A stretch of 64,000 bases of DNA from Cryobacterium sp. N22 (GTDB taxonomy: Bacteria > Actinomycetota > Actinomycetes > Actinomycetales > Microbacteriaceae), in contig NZ_PJJP01000039.1 in the NCBI RefSeq assembly GCF_002929555.1, positions 186,001 through 250,000 of the forward strand, read 5' to 3'. The position numbers were made by a program, and so were the translations under genes. The notes under the pieces were generated by a model. That model did no database searches. It saw nothing but the letters and a program-made list of their open reading frames with translations, and had not been told where the DNA came from. Below are positions 9,492 through 19,133 of this stretch, one piece after another (the stretch's first letter is position 1; every line of letters begins with the position of its first letter).

Positions 9492-10292
9492 GTGGCACCG
9501 AACACCAAGCAGGAACGCGAAGCCCGCGGCCGCGCTCGCGCCTACCAGGCCCGCAAGGCCGTGAACGAGCACCAGGTCAAGCGGCGCGTGCGTGACAACA
9601 TCGTGGCCGGCAGCGTGCTCGTTGTCGCCCTCGTCGTGCTCGTTGGCGCCCAGCTGTTCTACTTCGGCGGTGGCCCCGGCACTCCGGAACCCAGCGCCGA
9701 GGCGACGCCCACGGCCGAGCCCTCCGATTCGGTGACTCCGACCCCCGGCGCGAACGCGGGTGAGGTACCCCCGAGCGATCTGGCCGAGGGACGCACCTGG
9801 ACCGGCACGCTCACCCTCAACGACATTGCCCTCGGCGTCTCCCTCGACGGCGCGGCGGCCCCGCAGGCGGTCTCCTCGACCATCAGCCTCGCCGGATCCG
9901 GTTTCTACGATGACGTCACCTGCCACCGCCTCACCACGGGCGAGGACTTTTCGGTGTTGCAGTGCGGTGACCCCACCGGCGACGGAACCGGCGGACCCAA
10001 CTACTATTACGGCCCGGTCGAGAATGCTCCGGCCGACAACGTCTACCCGGCAGGCACCATCGCGATGGCACGGTCCAGCGATCCGTACAGCATGGGCAGC
10101 CAGTTCTTCATCGTCTACGGCGACACCATGATTCCCGCTGGAGCGGACGGTTCCGGGTACACGGTCATCGGCACCGTCACCAGCGGACTGGACCAACTCG
10201 TCAGCCAGATCGCCGCGGCCGGAGTCGCGGACGGCTCAGCCGACGGCGCTCCCGTGGTTCCGACCACCATCAACTCCTTCACCGTGCAGTAG
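9492..10292 (+). CDS. Membrane-anchored cyclophilin-type peptidyl-prolyl cis-trans isomerase
   Basis: A 266-residue protein with a basic cytoplasmic N-terminus (VAPNTKQEREARGRARAYQ), one transmembrane helix at about 38-58 (NIVAGSVLVVALVVLVGAQL), a Pro/Thr-rich linker and a cyclophilin domain. The domain shows FYDDVTCHRL, DPTGDGTGGPNYYYG and GSQFFIVYGDT. It probably folds proteins outside the membrane. Start is GTG at 9492 with GGAGG eight nt upstream. Found next to the recombination/relA region in many actinobacteria. Downstream DUF349 gene on the same strand after 176 nt. Confidence 0.93.
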   Translation: MAPNTKQEREARGRARAYQARKAVNEHQVKRRVRDNIVAGSVLVVALVVLVGAQLFYFGGGPGTPEPSAEATPTAEPSDSVTPTPGANAGEVPPSDLAEGRTWTGTLTLNDIALGVSLDGAAAPQAVSSTISLAGSGFYDDVTCHRLTTGEDFSVLQCGDPTGDGTGGPNYYYGPVENAPADNVYPAGTIAMARSSDPYSMGSQFFIVYGDTMIPAGADGSGYTVIGTVTSGLDQLVSQIAAAGVADGSADGAPVVPTTINSFTVQ

Positions 10293-10387
10293 GACTGCGG
10301 GAGAAAAGCAGCTCGGAAGCACCAGTTCGGTCGTTTCCGCCGAACGACGGGCAGGCTTGCAATAAGCTTGTGCGCGTATTGGCTTGT

Positions 10388-10399
10388 GCCAGTACTGGC
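10388..10399. repeat. 12-bp perfect palindrome upstream of the DUF349 gene
   Basis: GCCAGTACTGGC lies 70 nt before the DUF349 start. Flanking copies of GCTTGTGC form a short direct repeat. It could be an operator; no family can be named. Confidence 0.4.
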
Positions 10400-10468
10400 T
10401 CGTTCAGGGATTCGCCCGCTGCAGTACTCATTGCACGGGGAATCAACCAGATCATTAAGGTGAGGCTC

Positions 10469-11701
10469 TTGACTACGACAGATCAGCAACCATGGGGTCG
10501 CGTAGACGAAACCGGCACGGTTTACGTGCGCGAAGCAGACGGCGAACGTGCCGTCGGCCAGTATCCCGACGCGACACCGGAAGAGGCACTCGCCTACTTC
10601 GAACGGAAGTACGTGGAGCTGAACGGACAGGTCACCCTGCTCGAACAGCGCGCGAAGGGAGGTGCGCCGGCCGCGGATATCGCCAAGTCGGTCGCGAACC
10701 TGTCGAAGTCTGTTGCTACGGCAAACGCCGTCGGCAACCTCGCCGCCCTCGCTGAGCGCCTCGGCGCTTTGGGCGGCACGGTCACCGAGCTCACCGAGCA
10801 GCAGGGTGTCGAGGCCAAGGCCGCCGGCGCCGCGGCCCTCGCCGAGCGGGCAGCCATCGTCGAAGAGGCCGAACGCCTCGCCGCCGAGGACCCGGCCAAG
10901 ACGCAGTGGAAGCAGACCAGCGCAGCGCTCGACGCGCTGTTCGCCAAGTGGCAGGCCCACCAGCACGACGCCCCGCGCATCCCCAAGGGTGAAGCGAACG
11001 AGCTCTGGAAGCGATTCCGTGCCGCCCGAACCACCATCGAGCAGAACCGCAAGGCGTTCTTTGCCGAGCTCGACAGCGCCCACAAGGATGTGCGCAACCG
11101 CAAGCAGCAGCTCATCGAAAAGGCCGAGGCGCTGGCACCCCAGGGTGCCGACGGCATCCCCGCCTACCGCAACCTGCTCGAGGACTGGAAGGCCGCCGGC
11201 CGCTCCGGCAAGAAGCAGGACGACGCCATGTGGGCCAAGTTCAAGGCCGCCGGCGATGTGCTCTACTCGGTGAAGTCCGAGATCGACGCGCAGGACAACG
11301 AAGAATTCTCCGCCAACCTGGTCGTCAAGCTCGAACTGCTCACCGAGGCCGAGACCCTGCTCACCGAGACCGACCGGGTCAAGGCCCGCGAGCTGCTCAG
11401 TTCGGTGCAGCGCCGCTGGGACGCCGCAGGCAAGGTCCCCCGCGACCAGGTCAAGCCCGTCGAAGAGCGCATGCGCAAGGTCGAAGCGGCCGTACGCAAG
11501 CTCGACGACGACCACTGGAAGCGCAACAACCCCGAGACCAAGGCCCGCGCCGAAGGCCTCGCCGGTCAGCTGCACGACGCGATCGCCAAGCTCGAGACCG
11601 AACTGGCCGCCGCGCAGGAGACCAAGGACGCCCGCAAGATCAAGGACGCCACCGAGGCGCTCGAGACCCGCAAGGCCTGGCTGAAGGCCATCGGCCAGTA
11701 G
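10469..11701 (+). CDS. DUF349 domain-containing protein
   Basis: A 410-residue, highly charged and almost wholly alpha-helical protein. It opens with TDQQPWGRVDETGTVYVREADGERAVGQYPD, then a coiled-coil region and several DUF349 repeats marked by W-containing helices (ALFAKWQAHQ, ELWKRFRAAR, DAMWAKFKAA, RRWDAAGKVPRDQVKPVE). The family is widespread in actinobacteria next to relA; its function is not firmly established. I chose the TTG at 10469, with AAGGTGAGG just upstream; an in-frame GTG at 10460 is the alternative. The conserved WGRVDETG block begins about eight residues in. Confidence 0.9.
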   Translation: MTTTDQQPWGRVDETGTVYVREADGERAVGQYPDATPEEALAYFERKYVELNGQVTLLEQRAKGGAPAADIAKSVANLSKSVATANAVGNLAALAERLGALGGTVTELTEQQGVEAKAAGAAALAERAAIVEEAERLAAEDPAKTQWKQTSAALDALFAKWQAHQHDAPRIPKGEANELWKRFRAARTTIEQNRKAFFAELDSAHKDVRNRKQQLIEKAEALAPQGADGIPAYRNLLEDWKAAGRSGKKQDDAMWAKFKAAGDVLYSVKSEIDAQDNEEFSANLVVKLELLTEAETLLTETDRVKARELLSSVQRRWDAAGKVPRDQVKPVEERMRKVEAAVRKLDDDHWKRNNPETKARAEGLAGQLHDAIAKLETELAAAQETKDARKIKDATEALETRKAWLKAIGQ

Positions 11702-11734
11702 CGAGTCTTACCGCGCAGCGAGAACTGCACACCC

Positions 11735-11776
11735 AAACGGGATCGGGAATCTGTCCACAGATTCCCGGTCCCGTTT
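11735..11776 (+). terminator. Terminator after the DUF349 gene
   Basis: A 20-bp inverted repeat (arm AAACGGGATCGGGAATCTGT) with a CC loop and one G-U pair, ending in a short T run. It lies 34 nt after the stop. A-rich on the other side, so it may work in both directions. Confidence 0.85.
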
Positions 11777-11809
11777 CGGCGTCTGCCTGCGTCTGGGCAG
11801 GCTGGAACC

Positions 11810-12379
11810 ATGACTCCCCTTCTCCCTGCCGCGCTCACCCCGGCCGACCTGCCGTTGGCCGAACTGAACTGTGCTCGCCTCGACGGCGAGCTCTTTCCGG
11901 TGGCCGGCGCCTGGTGTCCCGTCGACGCCCACGACGGCCCGGAGACCCGGGCCGCTGCGCTTGCCTCGATCTCGCCGAGCCGTGCCGCCGCCGAGCGGAT
12001 GAGCGCCGCCTGGATCTATGGCCTCGCCGCCGAACCCGACCACCATCAGTTCTGCATCGATGTGACCGCGCGCACCCGCAAACCCAGCGAATCGACGACA
12101 CAGCTGCGCGAGGTACGACTCGGCCGCGACGACGCAAGGGTGTTGGGGCGCCAACTCGTCACCACTCCCCTGCGCACCGCGATCGACCTCGCCCGCTGGG
12201 GCCGCTCACCCGGGTGTCCGGCAGAGACCGCGCTGCTGGCGGCACTGCTGGCCTACGACGGACCGAACGGTCCGCACGTCGACGAGCAGGCGCTGGCAGT
12301 TCAGCGGGGAATGCCCTTCAGCCGGATGGCGGCGGCCCAGCTAGAGGACGCGCGCCGGCTGAACCTCAGCCGTCACTGA
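11810..12379 (+). CDS. AbiEi antitoxin-like / conserved hypothetical protein (orphan)
   Basis: A 189-residue protein resembling the C-terminal part of the actinobacterial AbiEi-like regulators: a wHTH-like helical N-terminus with AAERMSAAWIYGL, a central beta segment, then TTPLRTAIDLARWG near residue 120. It lacks the nuclease (DUF559) module some relatives carry and has no AbiEii-type toxin partner beside it, so a toxin-antitoxin role is not supported here. It converges on the relA homologue, 3 nt between stops. Start ATG 11810 has only a weak GGAAC ribosome binding site. Confidence 0.6.
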   Translation: MTPLLPAALTPADLPLAELNCARLDGELFPVAGAWCPVDAHDGPETRAAALASISPSRAAAERMSAAWIYGLAAEPDHHQFCIDVTARTRKPSESTTQLREVRLGRDDARVLGRQLVTTPLRTAIDLARWGRSPGCPAETALLAALLAYDGPNGPHVDEQALAVQRGMPFSRMAAAQLEDARRLNLSRH

Positions 12380-12382
12380 GCT

Positions 12383-14635
12383 TCAGCCGTCGCTGACCCT
12401 GTAGACGTCGTACACGGCGTCGATGCGGCGCACGGCGTTCAGCACCCGGTCGAGGTGGGTGGTGTCGCCCATCTCGAACACGAACCGGCTGATGGCCAGC
12501 CGGTCGCTGGAGGTGTGCACCGTCGCCGAGAGGATGTTGACGTGGTGTTCCGACAGCACCCGGGTGACATCCGAGAGCAGGCCGGAACGGTCGAGGGCCT
12601 CGATCTGGATCTGAACGAGGAACAGGCTCTTCGACGTCGGCGCCCAGTCGACGTCGATCATCCGCTCGGGTTCCTTGAGCAGCTCCTGCACGTTGTGGCA
12701 GTCGGATTGGTGCACGGACACACCGGAGCCGCGGGTGATGAATCCCACGATCTTGTCGCCGGGCACCGGGGTGCAGCAGCGCGCCAGCTTGACGAGGATG
12801 TCGGGAGCGCCGCGCACCAGGATCCCGGAGTCGTTGTTGCGCAGCGTCTGGGTGCGGCCGTTCGGGGTGAACGGCAGGTCCGTCGCGTCGCTCTCTTCCA
12901 CGCTCTGCAGCGTGGCGACGACCTTCTCCAGCACCGACTGCGTCGACACGTGGCCTTCGCCGACGGCGGCGTAGAGCGCCGAGACGTCTTCGTAGCGCAT
13001 CACGGCGGCGACCTCGGCGAACGAGTCCTGGTTCATCAGCTTCTGCAGCGGCAGGTTCTGCTTGCGCATGGCCCTGGCGATGGCGTCGCGGCCCTGTTCG
13101 ATGGCCTCGTCGCGGCGTTCCTTGGTGAACCACTGGCGAATCTTGTTGCGCGCGCGGGGGCTCTTGACGAAGTTCAGCCAGTCCTGGCTGGGACCCGAGT
13201 CCGGGTTCTTGGAGGTGAAGACCTCCACGACATCGCCGGTGCTGAGCGAGCTCTCCAGCGGTACGAGCCGTCCGTTGACCTTGGCGCCCATGGTGCGGTG
13301 GCCTACCTCGGTGTGCACGGCGTAGGCGAAGTCCACCGGGGTGGCGTCGGCGGGCAGGCCGATCACGCGCCCCTTGGGCGTGAAGACGTAGACCTCCTTG
13401 GCGCCGATCTCGTAGCGCAGGGAGTCGAGGAACTCGTTGGGGTCGGCCGTTTCGGCCTGCCAGTCGGAGATATGCGCCAGCCAGGCCATGTCGGTGTCGC
13501 TCTGCGGGCCGGGGCCGGAGCTCTTTCCGTTGACCTGCTCCTTGTACTTCCAGTGCGACGCGACGCCGTACTCGGCACGCTCGTGCATCTCCTGGGTACG
13601 GATCTGGATCTCGACCGGGCGTCCGCTCGGGCCGAGCACCGTGGTGTGCAGGGACTGGTACAGATTGAATTTGGGGGTGGCGATGTAGTCCTTGAACCGG
13701 CCGGGCAGAGGTGTCCAGCGCGCGTGGATGGCACCGAGGACCGCATAACAGTCCCGCACCGAGTTCACCAGAACCCGAATACCGACGAGGTCGTAGATCT
13801 CATCGAACTCGCGGCCGCGCACCACCATCTTCTGGTAGATCGAGTAATACTGCTTGGGCCGTCCGGCCACCTTGCCGCGGATTCGCGCGGCCTTGAGATC
13901 GTCGTTGATCGCATCGATGACGTACTGCACGAATTCTTCGCGCTGCGGGGTGCGCTGCTTGACGAGGCTTTCGATCTCGGCGTACAGCTTCGGGTAGAGC
14001 ACCCCGAAGGAGAGGTCCTCGAGCTCCCACTTGATGGTCTGGATTCCCAGGCGGTGGGCCAACGGGGCGTAGATCTCGAGGGTCTCGGTGGCCTTACGCG
14101 TCGCGGACTCGGCCGGCACGAAGCCCCAGGTGCGGGCGTTGTGCAGCCGGTCGGCCAGTTTGATGATGAGCACCCGGATGTCCTTGGACATCGCGACGAT
14201 CATCTTGCGAACGGTCTCGGCCTGGGTGCTGTCGCCGTACTTCACCTTGTCGAGCTTGGTGACGCCGTCCACGAGCATCGTGATCTCGTCGCCGAAGTCC
14301 GCCCGCAACGCATCCAGGGTGTAGTCGGTGTCCTCGACGGTGTCGTGCAGCAGAGCCGCGGCCACGGTCTTGGGACCGATCCCGAGGTCGGCCAGGATCT
14401 GGGCGACCGCGACGGGATGGGTGATGTACGGCTCGCCGCTGCGACGTTTCTGGCCCTCGTGGGCCCGCTCCGCGGCCGCGTAGGCCCGCTCGATGATGGA
14501 CAGGTCCACCTTGGGGTGGTGCGTGCGCACCGTCTTCAGCAGTGTGTCGACGGCGCCGACGGGCTGCGCCCTGGAGAAAATACGGGGCACCAGACGACGC
14601 AGTGACGCGGCGGATGGCGTGGTGGTCTCTGTCAT
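12383..14635 (-). CDS. relA: Bifunctional (p)ppGpp synthetase/hydrolase (RelA/SpoT homologue)
   Basis: Makes and degrades (p)ppGpp for the stringent response. The 750-residue protein has the full RSH order: HD hydrolase (LLHDTVEDTDYTLD and the upstream HEGQKRRSGEPYITHP, residues 50-200), synthetase (GRPKQYYSIYQKM; YNLYQSLHTTV, residues 240-380), TGS (VYVFTPKGRVIGLPADATP, about 410-475), the zinc-finger-like domain and a C-terminal ACT domain. An intact HD motif supports hydrolase activity. Start ATG 14635 with GAGGTAACGAG upstream. Last gene of the pdx-ruv-sec-rel stretch; the apt gene often found just before it is missing. Confidence 0.97.
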   Translation of the reverse strand: MTETTTPSAASLRRLVPRIFSRAQPVGAVDTLLKTVRTHHPKVDLSIIERAYAAAERAHEGQKRRSGEPYITHPVAVAQILADLGIGPKTVAAALLHDTVEDTDYTLDALRADFGDEITMLVDGVTKLDKVKYGDSTQAETVRKMIVAMSKDIRVLIIKLADRLHNARTWGFVPAESATRKATETLEIYAPLAHRLGIQTIKWELEDLSFGVLYPKLYAEIESLVKQRTPQREEFVQYVIDAINDDLKAARIRGKVAGRPKQYYSIYQKMVVRGREFDEIYDLVGIRVLVNSVRDCYAVLGAIHARWTPLPGRFKDYIATPKFNLYQSLHTTVLGPSGRPVEIQIRTQEMHERAEYGVASHWKYKEQVNGKSSGPGPQSDTDMAWLAHISDWQAETADPNEFLDSLRYEIGAKEVYVFTPKGRVIGLPADATPVDFAYAVHTEVGHRTMGAKVNGRLVPLESSLSTGDVVEVFTSKNPDSGPSQDWLNFVKSPRARNKIRQWFTKERRDEAIEQGRDAIARAMRKQNLPLQKLMNQDSFAEVAAVMRYEDVSALYAAVGEGHVSTQSVLEKVVATLQSVEESDATDLPFTPNGRTQTLRNNDSGILVRGAPDILVKLARCCTPVPGDKIVGFITRGSGVSVHQSDCHNVQELLKEPERMIDVDWAPTSKSLFLVQIQIEALDRSGLLSDVTRVLSEHHVNILSATVHTSSDRLAISRFVFEMGDTTHLDRVLNAVRRIDAVYDVYRVSDG

Positions 14636-14660
14636 CTCGTTACCTCACTCCCTGGCGCCA

Positions 14661-14691
14661 ATTATCCCTGTACTAACGGATAAACGGTAAA
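14661..14691 (-). promoter_or_regulatory. Possible promoter of the relA homologue
   Basis: GATAAT at 14661-14666 (minus strand) is a near-consensus -10, with TTTACC at 14686-14691 as a possible -35 at 19-nt spacing. It lies 26 nt upstream of the start codon and would let relA be transcribed separately from secF. Confidence 0.5.
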
Positions 14692-14731
14692 CCGAGGGAT
14701 GCTGTCGTGTATTCCCGGCGGGCAATCCGGC

Positions 14732-15766
14732 TCACGCGGGAACGTCCGCGCGGGTCGCATCCGTGCCGGCGACCGACGAGGTACCGGTGGCCTTGGCCCG
14801 CAGGGCCAGGGCCTTCTTGTCGCGCTTGCGGATCTCCGGCTCGTTCTCACGCAGCTGAGCGTAAAGCGGAGCGGCGATGAAGATCGTGGAGTACGTACCC
14901 ACGATCATTCCGATCAGCAGGGCCAGGGAGATGTCCTGCAGGGTTCCCGCACCCAGCACGAACGCACCGATCACGAGGATCGAGGCGACCGGGAGGACGG
15001 CGACGATCGACGTGTTGATCGAGCGCACCAGGGTCTGGTTGACTGCGAGGTTGACCGAGTCGGCGAACGTGCGCCGAGATTCGGGTCCGTCTTCACTGGT
15101 GTTCTCGCGGATCTTGTCGAAGACCACCACGGTGTCGTAGAGCGAGTACCCCAGGATCGTGAGGAAGCCGATCACGGCAGCCGGGGTGATCTCGAAGCCG
15201 GTGATGCCGTAGAAACCGGCGGTGATGACGAGGTCGTGCAGCAGCGCGACCATGGCGGCCGCTGCCATCTTCCAGGTGCGGAAGTACAGCGCCATCACCG
15301 CGCCGGCGAGGACCAGGAAGGTGAGCAGGGCGCGGATGGCGGATCCAGTGATGTCCTGGCCCCAGGACGGGCCGATGAACGAGGACGTCACCTGGGCGGC
15401 GTCGACGCTGTAGGCGGAAGCGAGAGCGGCGCGGACTTCCCGGCTCTCAGTGTCGCTGAGCTGGTCAGTCTGCACGCGGATGCTGTCACTGCCGACGACG
15501 GACACCTTCGGGACGGCTTCGGGCACCACCCCGGTGACCGCTGTGGCCGCCGCATCCTGGTCTTCGGTGGAGATCTCGGACAACACGAACTCGGAGCCAC
15601 CGGTGAACTCGATGCCGAACGTGAAACCGCCGCGCAGCACCGGGCCGAGGATCGCGATCAGGATCATGACCGCGGCGACCGTGTACCAGAGCTTGCGACG
15701 TCCGACGATGTTGTAGGACAGCTTGCCGGTGTGCAGATCATTGCCGAACTGGTTGAAGCTGGCCAT
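14732..15766 (-). CDS. secF: Protein translocase subunit SecF
   Basis: Membrane partner of SecD; uses the proton gradient to help SecYEG-exported proteins leave the membrane. In 344 residues it has the first transmembrane helix (TVAAVMILIAILGPVL), the periplasmic domain with GIEFTGGSEFVL (about residues 55-66) and five further helices carrying GFLTILGYSLYDTVVVFDKIRENT, split here across residues 205-230. Its start overlaps the secD stop by 1 nt, so translation is coupled. The C-terminus is a basic cytoplasmic tail. Confidence 0.97.
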   Translation of the reverse strand: MASFNQFGNDLHTGKLSYNIVGRRKLWYTVAAVMILIAILGPVLRGGFTFGIEFTGGSEFVLSEISTEDQDAAATAVTGVVPEAVPKVSVVGSDSIRVQTDQLSDTESREVRAALASAYSVDAAQVTSSFIGPSWGQDITGSAIRALLTFLVLAGAVMALYFRTWKMAAAAMVALLHDLVITAGFYGITGFEITPAAVIGFLTILGYSLYDTVVVFDKIRENTSEDGPESRRTFADSVNLAVNQTLVRSINTSIVAVLPVASILVIGAFVLGAGTLQDISLALLIGMIVGTYSTIFIAAPLYAQLRENEPEIRKRDKKALALRAKATGTSSVAGTDATRADVPA

Positions 15767-17508
15767 TAGGAATCCTTCCCGTCGGTCGACTTACTGGAGC
15801 CGGAACCGACGAGTTCAGCCGCCTTGCGTTCGGCGATGGTCTGGCGCTTTGCGGCCTCCTTGCTGGAGGACGCGGGCTTGCGTGACGCCACTTCAGCGGA
15901 GGGCTGGAACCGGGCGCGGCCGCGGTAGACGGCACCGAGGGCCCGCGGGTCGAGCCCGCTGAGCTTGTGTCCCTCGCCGAAGAACTTGGTGCGGGCGAGC
16001 AGCTGCAGCATCGGGTGGGTGAACATCGCCACGACCAGGAGGTCCACCAGGGTGGTCAGTCCCAGGGTCAGGGCGAAACCGCGCACGTTGCCGACGGCCA
16101 GGATGAACAACACCGCGGCGGCGAGGAAGTTGACGGTGTCGGAGGCGATGATGGTGCGGATCGCGCGGCGCCAGCCGGATTCGACCGACGACACCAGTCC
16201 CCTGCCGTCGCGCAGCTCGTCGCGCACCCGCTCGAAGTAGACGATGAACGAGTCAGCGGTGATACCGATGGCCACGATGAGGCCGGCCACACCGGCCAGC
16301 GACAGCCGGTAGCCCTCCCGCCAGGACAGCAGGGTGATCAGCAGGTAGGTGATCACGCCCGCCACGATGAGCGACGCGACAGTGACCAGCCCGAGGAGGC
16401 GGTACTGGACGAGGGAGTAGAGCACGACGAGGATCAGGCCGATCAGGCCGGCGATCAGCCCGCTCTGCAGCTGGGTCGAACCGAGGGTTGCCGAGATGGT
16501 GTCCTGGCTCTGCACGGTGAAGCTGATCGGCAGGGCACCGAACTTGAGCTGGTCGGCGAGGGCCTTGGAGGTTTCCTGGTCGAACGATCCGGTGATCTGG
16601 GGCTTGCCGTCCGTGATCACGGCGAGGGTGCGCGGAGCGGAGATGACGCTGCCGTCCAGCACGATGGCGAACTGGTTCTGCGCGCCCTCGAGGCCGCTCA
16701 GGCGGGTGGTCACATCGGCGAACGACTTTGTGCCGGTGCGGTCGAAGACGATGTTGACGGCCCATTCGCCGGTGGTTGCACCGCTCTGCGTGGTGACCTG
16801 CCCGTTGGTGGCGTCGGAGATGTTCTCGCCGCTCACCTCGACCGGGCCGAGGATGTACTTGATCGAGCCATCGCTCTCGCAGGTGATCAGCGGCTGATCG
16901 GCCGGCGCCACATTGCTGGTGTCGATGTCGCTGCACTGGAACGAATCGAACTGCGCCTGCAGGTCGGGGGTGATGTTGTTCAGGTCACTCGCGTCGGTGG
17001 GCGCGACGGCCGGGGTCTCAGCGGCAGGGTCTGCCGCGGCATCCGTCTCCGGTGCGGTGGCCGCATCGGTGGCTGCGTCGGTGGCACCGTCGGCGCCCAC
17101 GCTGGCTTCGGTGGGGGCTGAGGCGACCAGGACCGGTCGGAACTCGAGCTTGGCCGAGGATTCGATGCGGTTCAGGGTGGCGTCATCCGGCGTTCCGGGG
17201 ATGGAGACGACGATGTTCTGTCCACCCTGGGTGTTGATCTCCGACTCGGAAACACCGGCGGAGTCGATGCGCTGACGGATGATCGACACGGCCTGGTTGA
17301 GCTGTTCGTTCGAGACCGTCTGACCGGACTCGAGCTTGGGCGCCAGGATGATCTGGGTGCCGCCCTCGAGGTCGAGAGCCAGCTTCGGCGTCCACGACCC
17401 GCCGCCGCTGAGGACGCCGGCTCCGTTCAGTGCGATGAGACCGACGATGATCACGCCAAGCCAGGTCAGGGAGCGCCAGGCCTTCTTGGTCGGAGACGAC
17501 TTAGCCAC
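15766..17508 (-). CDS. secD: Protein translocase subunit SecD
   Basis: RND-like Sec accessory subunit. The 580-residue protein has an N-terminal helix (SLTWLGVIIVGLIALNG), the P1 head with LALDLEGGTQIIL (about residues 43-55), an Ala/Thr/Asp-rich low-complexity insert in the periplasmic region (about 130-180), and the helical region with ALPISFTVQSQDTISATLG and GITADSFIVYFERVRDEL. The start is GTG at 17508 with a poor ribosome binding site. The low-complexity insert and Ser/Lys-rich C-terminal tail are usual in actinobacterial SecD. Cotranscribed with yajC and secF. Confidence 0.97.
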   Translation of the reverse strand: MAKSSPTKKAWRSLTWLGVIIVGLIALNGAGVLSGGGSWTPKLALDLEGGTQIILAPKLESGQTVSNEQLNQAVSIIRQRIDSAGVSESEINTQGGQNIVVSIPGTPDDATLNRIESSAKLEFRPVLVASAPTEASVGADGATDAATDAATAPETDAAADPAAETPAVAPTDASDLNNITPDLQAQFDSFQCSDIDTSNVAPADQPLITCESDGSIKYILGPVEVSGENISDATNGQVTTQSGATTGEWAVNIVFDRTGTKSFADVTTRLSGLEGAQNQFAIVLDGSVISAPRTLAVITDGKPQITGSFDQETSKALADQLKFGALPISFTVQSQDTISATLGSTQLQSGLIAGLIGLILVVLYSLVQYRLLGLVTVASLIVAGVITYLLITLLSWREGYRLSLAGVAGLIVAIGITADSFIVYFERVRDELRDGRGLVSSVESGWRRAIRTIIASDTVNFLAAAVLFILAVGNVRGFALTLGLTTLVDLLVVAMFTHPMLQLLARTKFFGEGHKLSGLDPRALGAVYRGRARFQPSAEVASRKPASSSKEAAKRQTIAERKAAELVGSGSSKSTDGKDS

Positions 17509-17573
17509 CTATTGAACTCAGCTTTCTGTTGCTCGTGTCACGCGACCGAAACCGCGTAACCGGAGTGGGTGTG

Positions 17574-17996
17574 TTACGCGTCGCCCTTTTTGGGTTCGGT
17601 GTCGGTGTCGGGCGCGACCTCATCGGTCGTCGGCTCGAATTCGGTGCGCTGGCCGTACTCGGGTTCGCCGATGACGGTCGGTGTGCCGGCGTCGGTGTCA
17701 GCGGTCTTGTCGAGGACGATGTCGTCGCCGGCAACGGTGGGCTCGACGACGCGAGCGATCGTCTGGCGGTGGATCTGCACGATGGTGCCGGGTGCGATCT
17801 CGAGGGCGACCTTGTTCTCTTCCTCATCGATCGCCACGATGGTGCCGTAAAGGCCGAAGTTGGTCATCACGTCTGCGCCGGCCACCATCTTCGACTGCAG
17901 GGCCAGGGTGTCCTTCTGGCGCTTGCGGCCGTTGCGAAACATGAAGAACACGAGCAGCGCCAAGACGGCGAGCATGACAAGAGTCAACGGATCCAT
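17574..17996 (-). CDS. yajC: Preprotein translocase subunit YajC
   Basis: Small single-span protein that associates with SecDF. The 140-residue sequence has an N-terminal helix (LTLVMLAVLALLVFFMF, residues 4-20), then the conserved block RKRQKDTLALQSKMVAGADVM, here in positions 24-45, and a YajC beta domain (FGLYGTIVAIDEEENKVALEIAPGT region, residues 49-73). The C-terminal 50 residues are acidic and variable. Sixty-five nucleotides before secD and 103 after ruvB. Confidence 0.94.
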   Translation of the reverse strand: MDPLTLVMLAVLALLVFFMFRNGRKRQKDTLALQSKMVAGADVMTNFGLYGTIVAIDEEENKVALEIAPGTIVQIHRQTIARVVEPTVAGDDIVLDKTADTDAGTPTVIGEPEYGQRTEFEPTTDEVAPDTDTEPKKGDA

Positions 17997-18098
17997 AGAA
18001 CTGTGAAACCTTCCCGTGCGAGCGTGGTGTCGCGACGAAGTTTTTTGTGAGCGTGGCTGGGGTGAGCCGGTCGAAGGTGTGTGCCTGACCAGCTTGAA

Positions 18099-19133
18099 TT
18101 ATAGAACATCCAAGGTGAGCGCAGCCTGAGGATTACTCAAGCCGAAGTGCCGCCACGCTGCGGCAGTGGCAACCCGCCCACGCGGGGTACGCGTGAGGAA
18201 GCCTATCCGCACCAGGAAGGGCTCGACGACCGATTCGATGGTTTCGGGCTCCTCCCCCACCGAGACGGCCAGTGTGTTCAGCCCAACCGGCCCACCCCCA
18301 AAACGGGTGAGGACGATGTTCATGACCTCGCGGTCGAGCCTGTCCAGCCCGATCGGGTCGACGTCGTACAGTTCCAGCGCCGCGTGAACGGCCGTCAGGT
18401 CCGCGTCTCCGCCGTGAACGAGCGCGTAGTCGCGCACGCGGCGCAACAGCCGGTTGGCGATTCGCGGGGTCCCCCGGCACCGGCCGGCGATCTCGGCGAT
18501 GGCCTCCCGGTCGATGACCAGCCCGAGTAGGCGTGCGGCGCGCACCAGCACCAGTTCGAGCTCCGCGTCGGCGTAGAACTCAAGGTGGGCCGTGAAGCCG
18601 AACCTGTCCCGCAGCGGGTTCGGCAGCATTCCCGAGCGTGTCGTGGCCCCGACCAGGGTGAACGGGGCCAGGTCGAGCGGCACCGACGTGGCACCGGCGC
18701 CCTTGCCGACCATGATGTCGATGCGGAAGTCTTCCATCGCCAGGTAGAGCATCTCTTCGGCAGAGCGGGCCATCCGGTGGATCTCGTCGATGAAGAGCAC
18801 CTCGCCGGGTACGAGGGAGGAGAGTACGGCGGCCAGGTCGCCGGCGTGCTGGATGGCGGGTCCGCTGGACATGCGCAGCGGCCGGTTGCCCTCGTAGGCG
18901 ATGATCATGGCCAGGGTCGTCTTGCCCAGGCCGGGCGGGCCGGCCAGCAGGATGTGGTCTGGGGTGCGTTGTTGCATGGCCGCCGCGGTCAGCAGCAGCT
19001 GCAGTTGGCCGCGCACCTTCTGCTGGCCGACGAACTCGGTGAGGCTCTGAGGACGCAGTGCGCCCTCGAAGGCCAGCTCCGCGTCGCCCTCGAGCGCCGG
19101 GTTGGTCAGGTCGACGCCGGGATCCTGGGCCAT
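18099..19133 (-). CDS. ruvB: Holliday junction branch migration ATPase RuvB
   Basis: Hexameric AAA+ motor that drives branch migration with RuvA. The 344-residue protein has [18 protein letters not shown] near the N-terminus, Walker [10 protein letters not shown] (about residues 66-74), Walker B with DEIHRMAR, sensor region [10 protein letters not shown] and the C-terminal winged helix with [19 protein letters not shown]. Its start overlaps the ruvA stop by 1 nt. Operon order ruvC-ruvA-ruvB is standard. Confidence 0.98.
   Translation of the reverse strand: MAQDPGVDLTNPALEGDAELAFEGALRPQSLTEFVGQQKVRGQLQLLLTAAAMQQRTPDHILLAGPPGLGKTTLAMIIAYEGNRPLRMSSGPAIQHAGDLAAVLSSLVPGEVLFIDEIHRMARSAEEMLYLAMEDFRIDIMVGKGAGATSVPLDLAPFTLVGATTRSGMLPNPLRDRFGFTAHLEFYADAELELVLVRAARLLGLVIDREAIAEIAGRCRGTPRIANRLLRRVRDYALVHGGDADLTAVHAALELYDVDPIGLDRLDREVMNIVLTRFGGGPVGLNTLAVSVGEEPETIESVVEPFLVRIGFLTRTPRGRVATAAAWRHFGLSNPQAALTLDVL

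Noticed and set aside
8022-10196. A longer rarA beginning upstream of 9359.
   Set aside because: The extra N-terminal sequence is unconserved, overlaps the divergent cyclophilin gene, and the conserved protein begins at MSSVQPG.
11810-12379. Type IV toxin-antitoxin (AbiEi) system.
   Set aside because: No AbiEii-like nucleotidyltransferase gene is adjacent; downstream is the convergent relA homologue.
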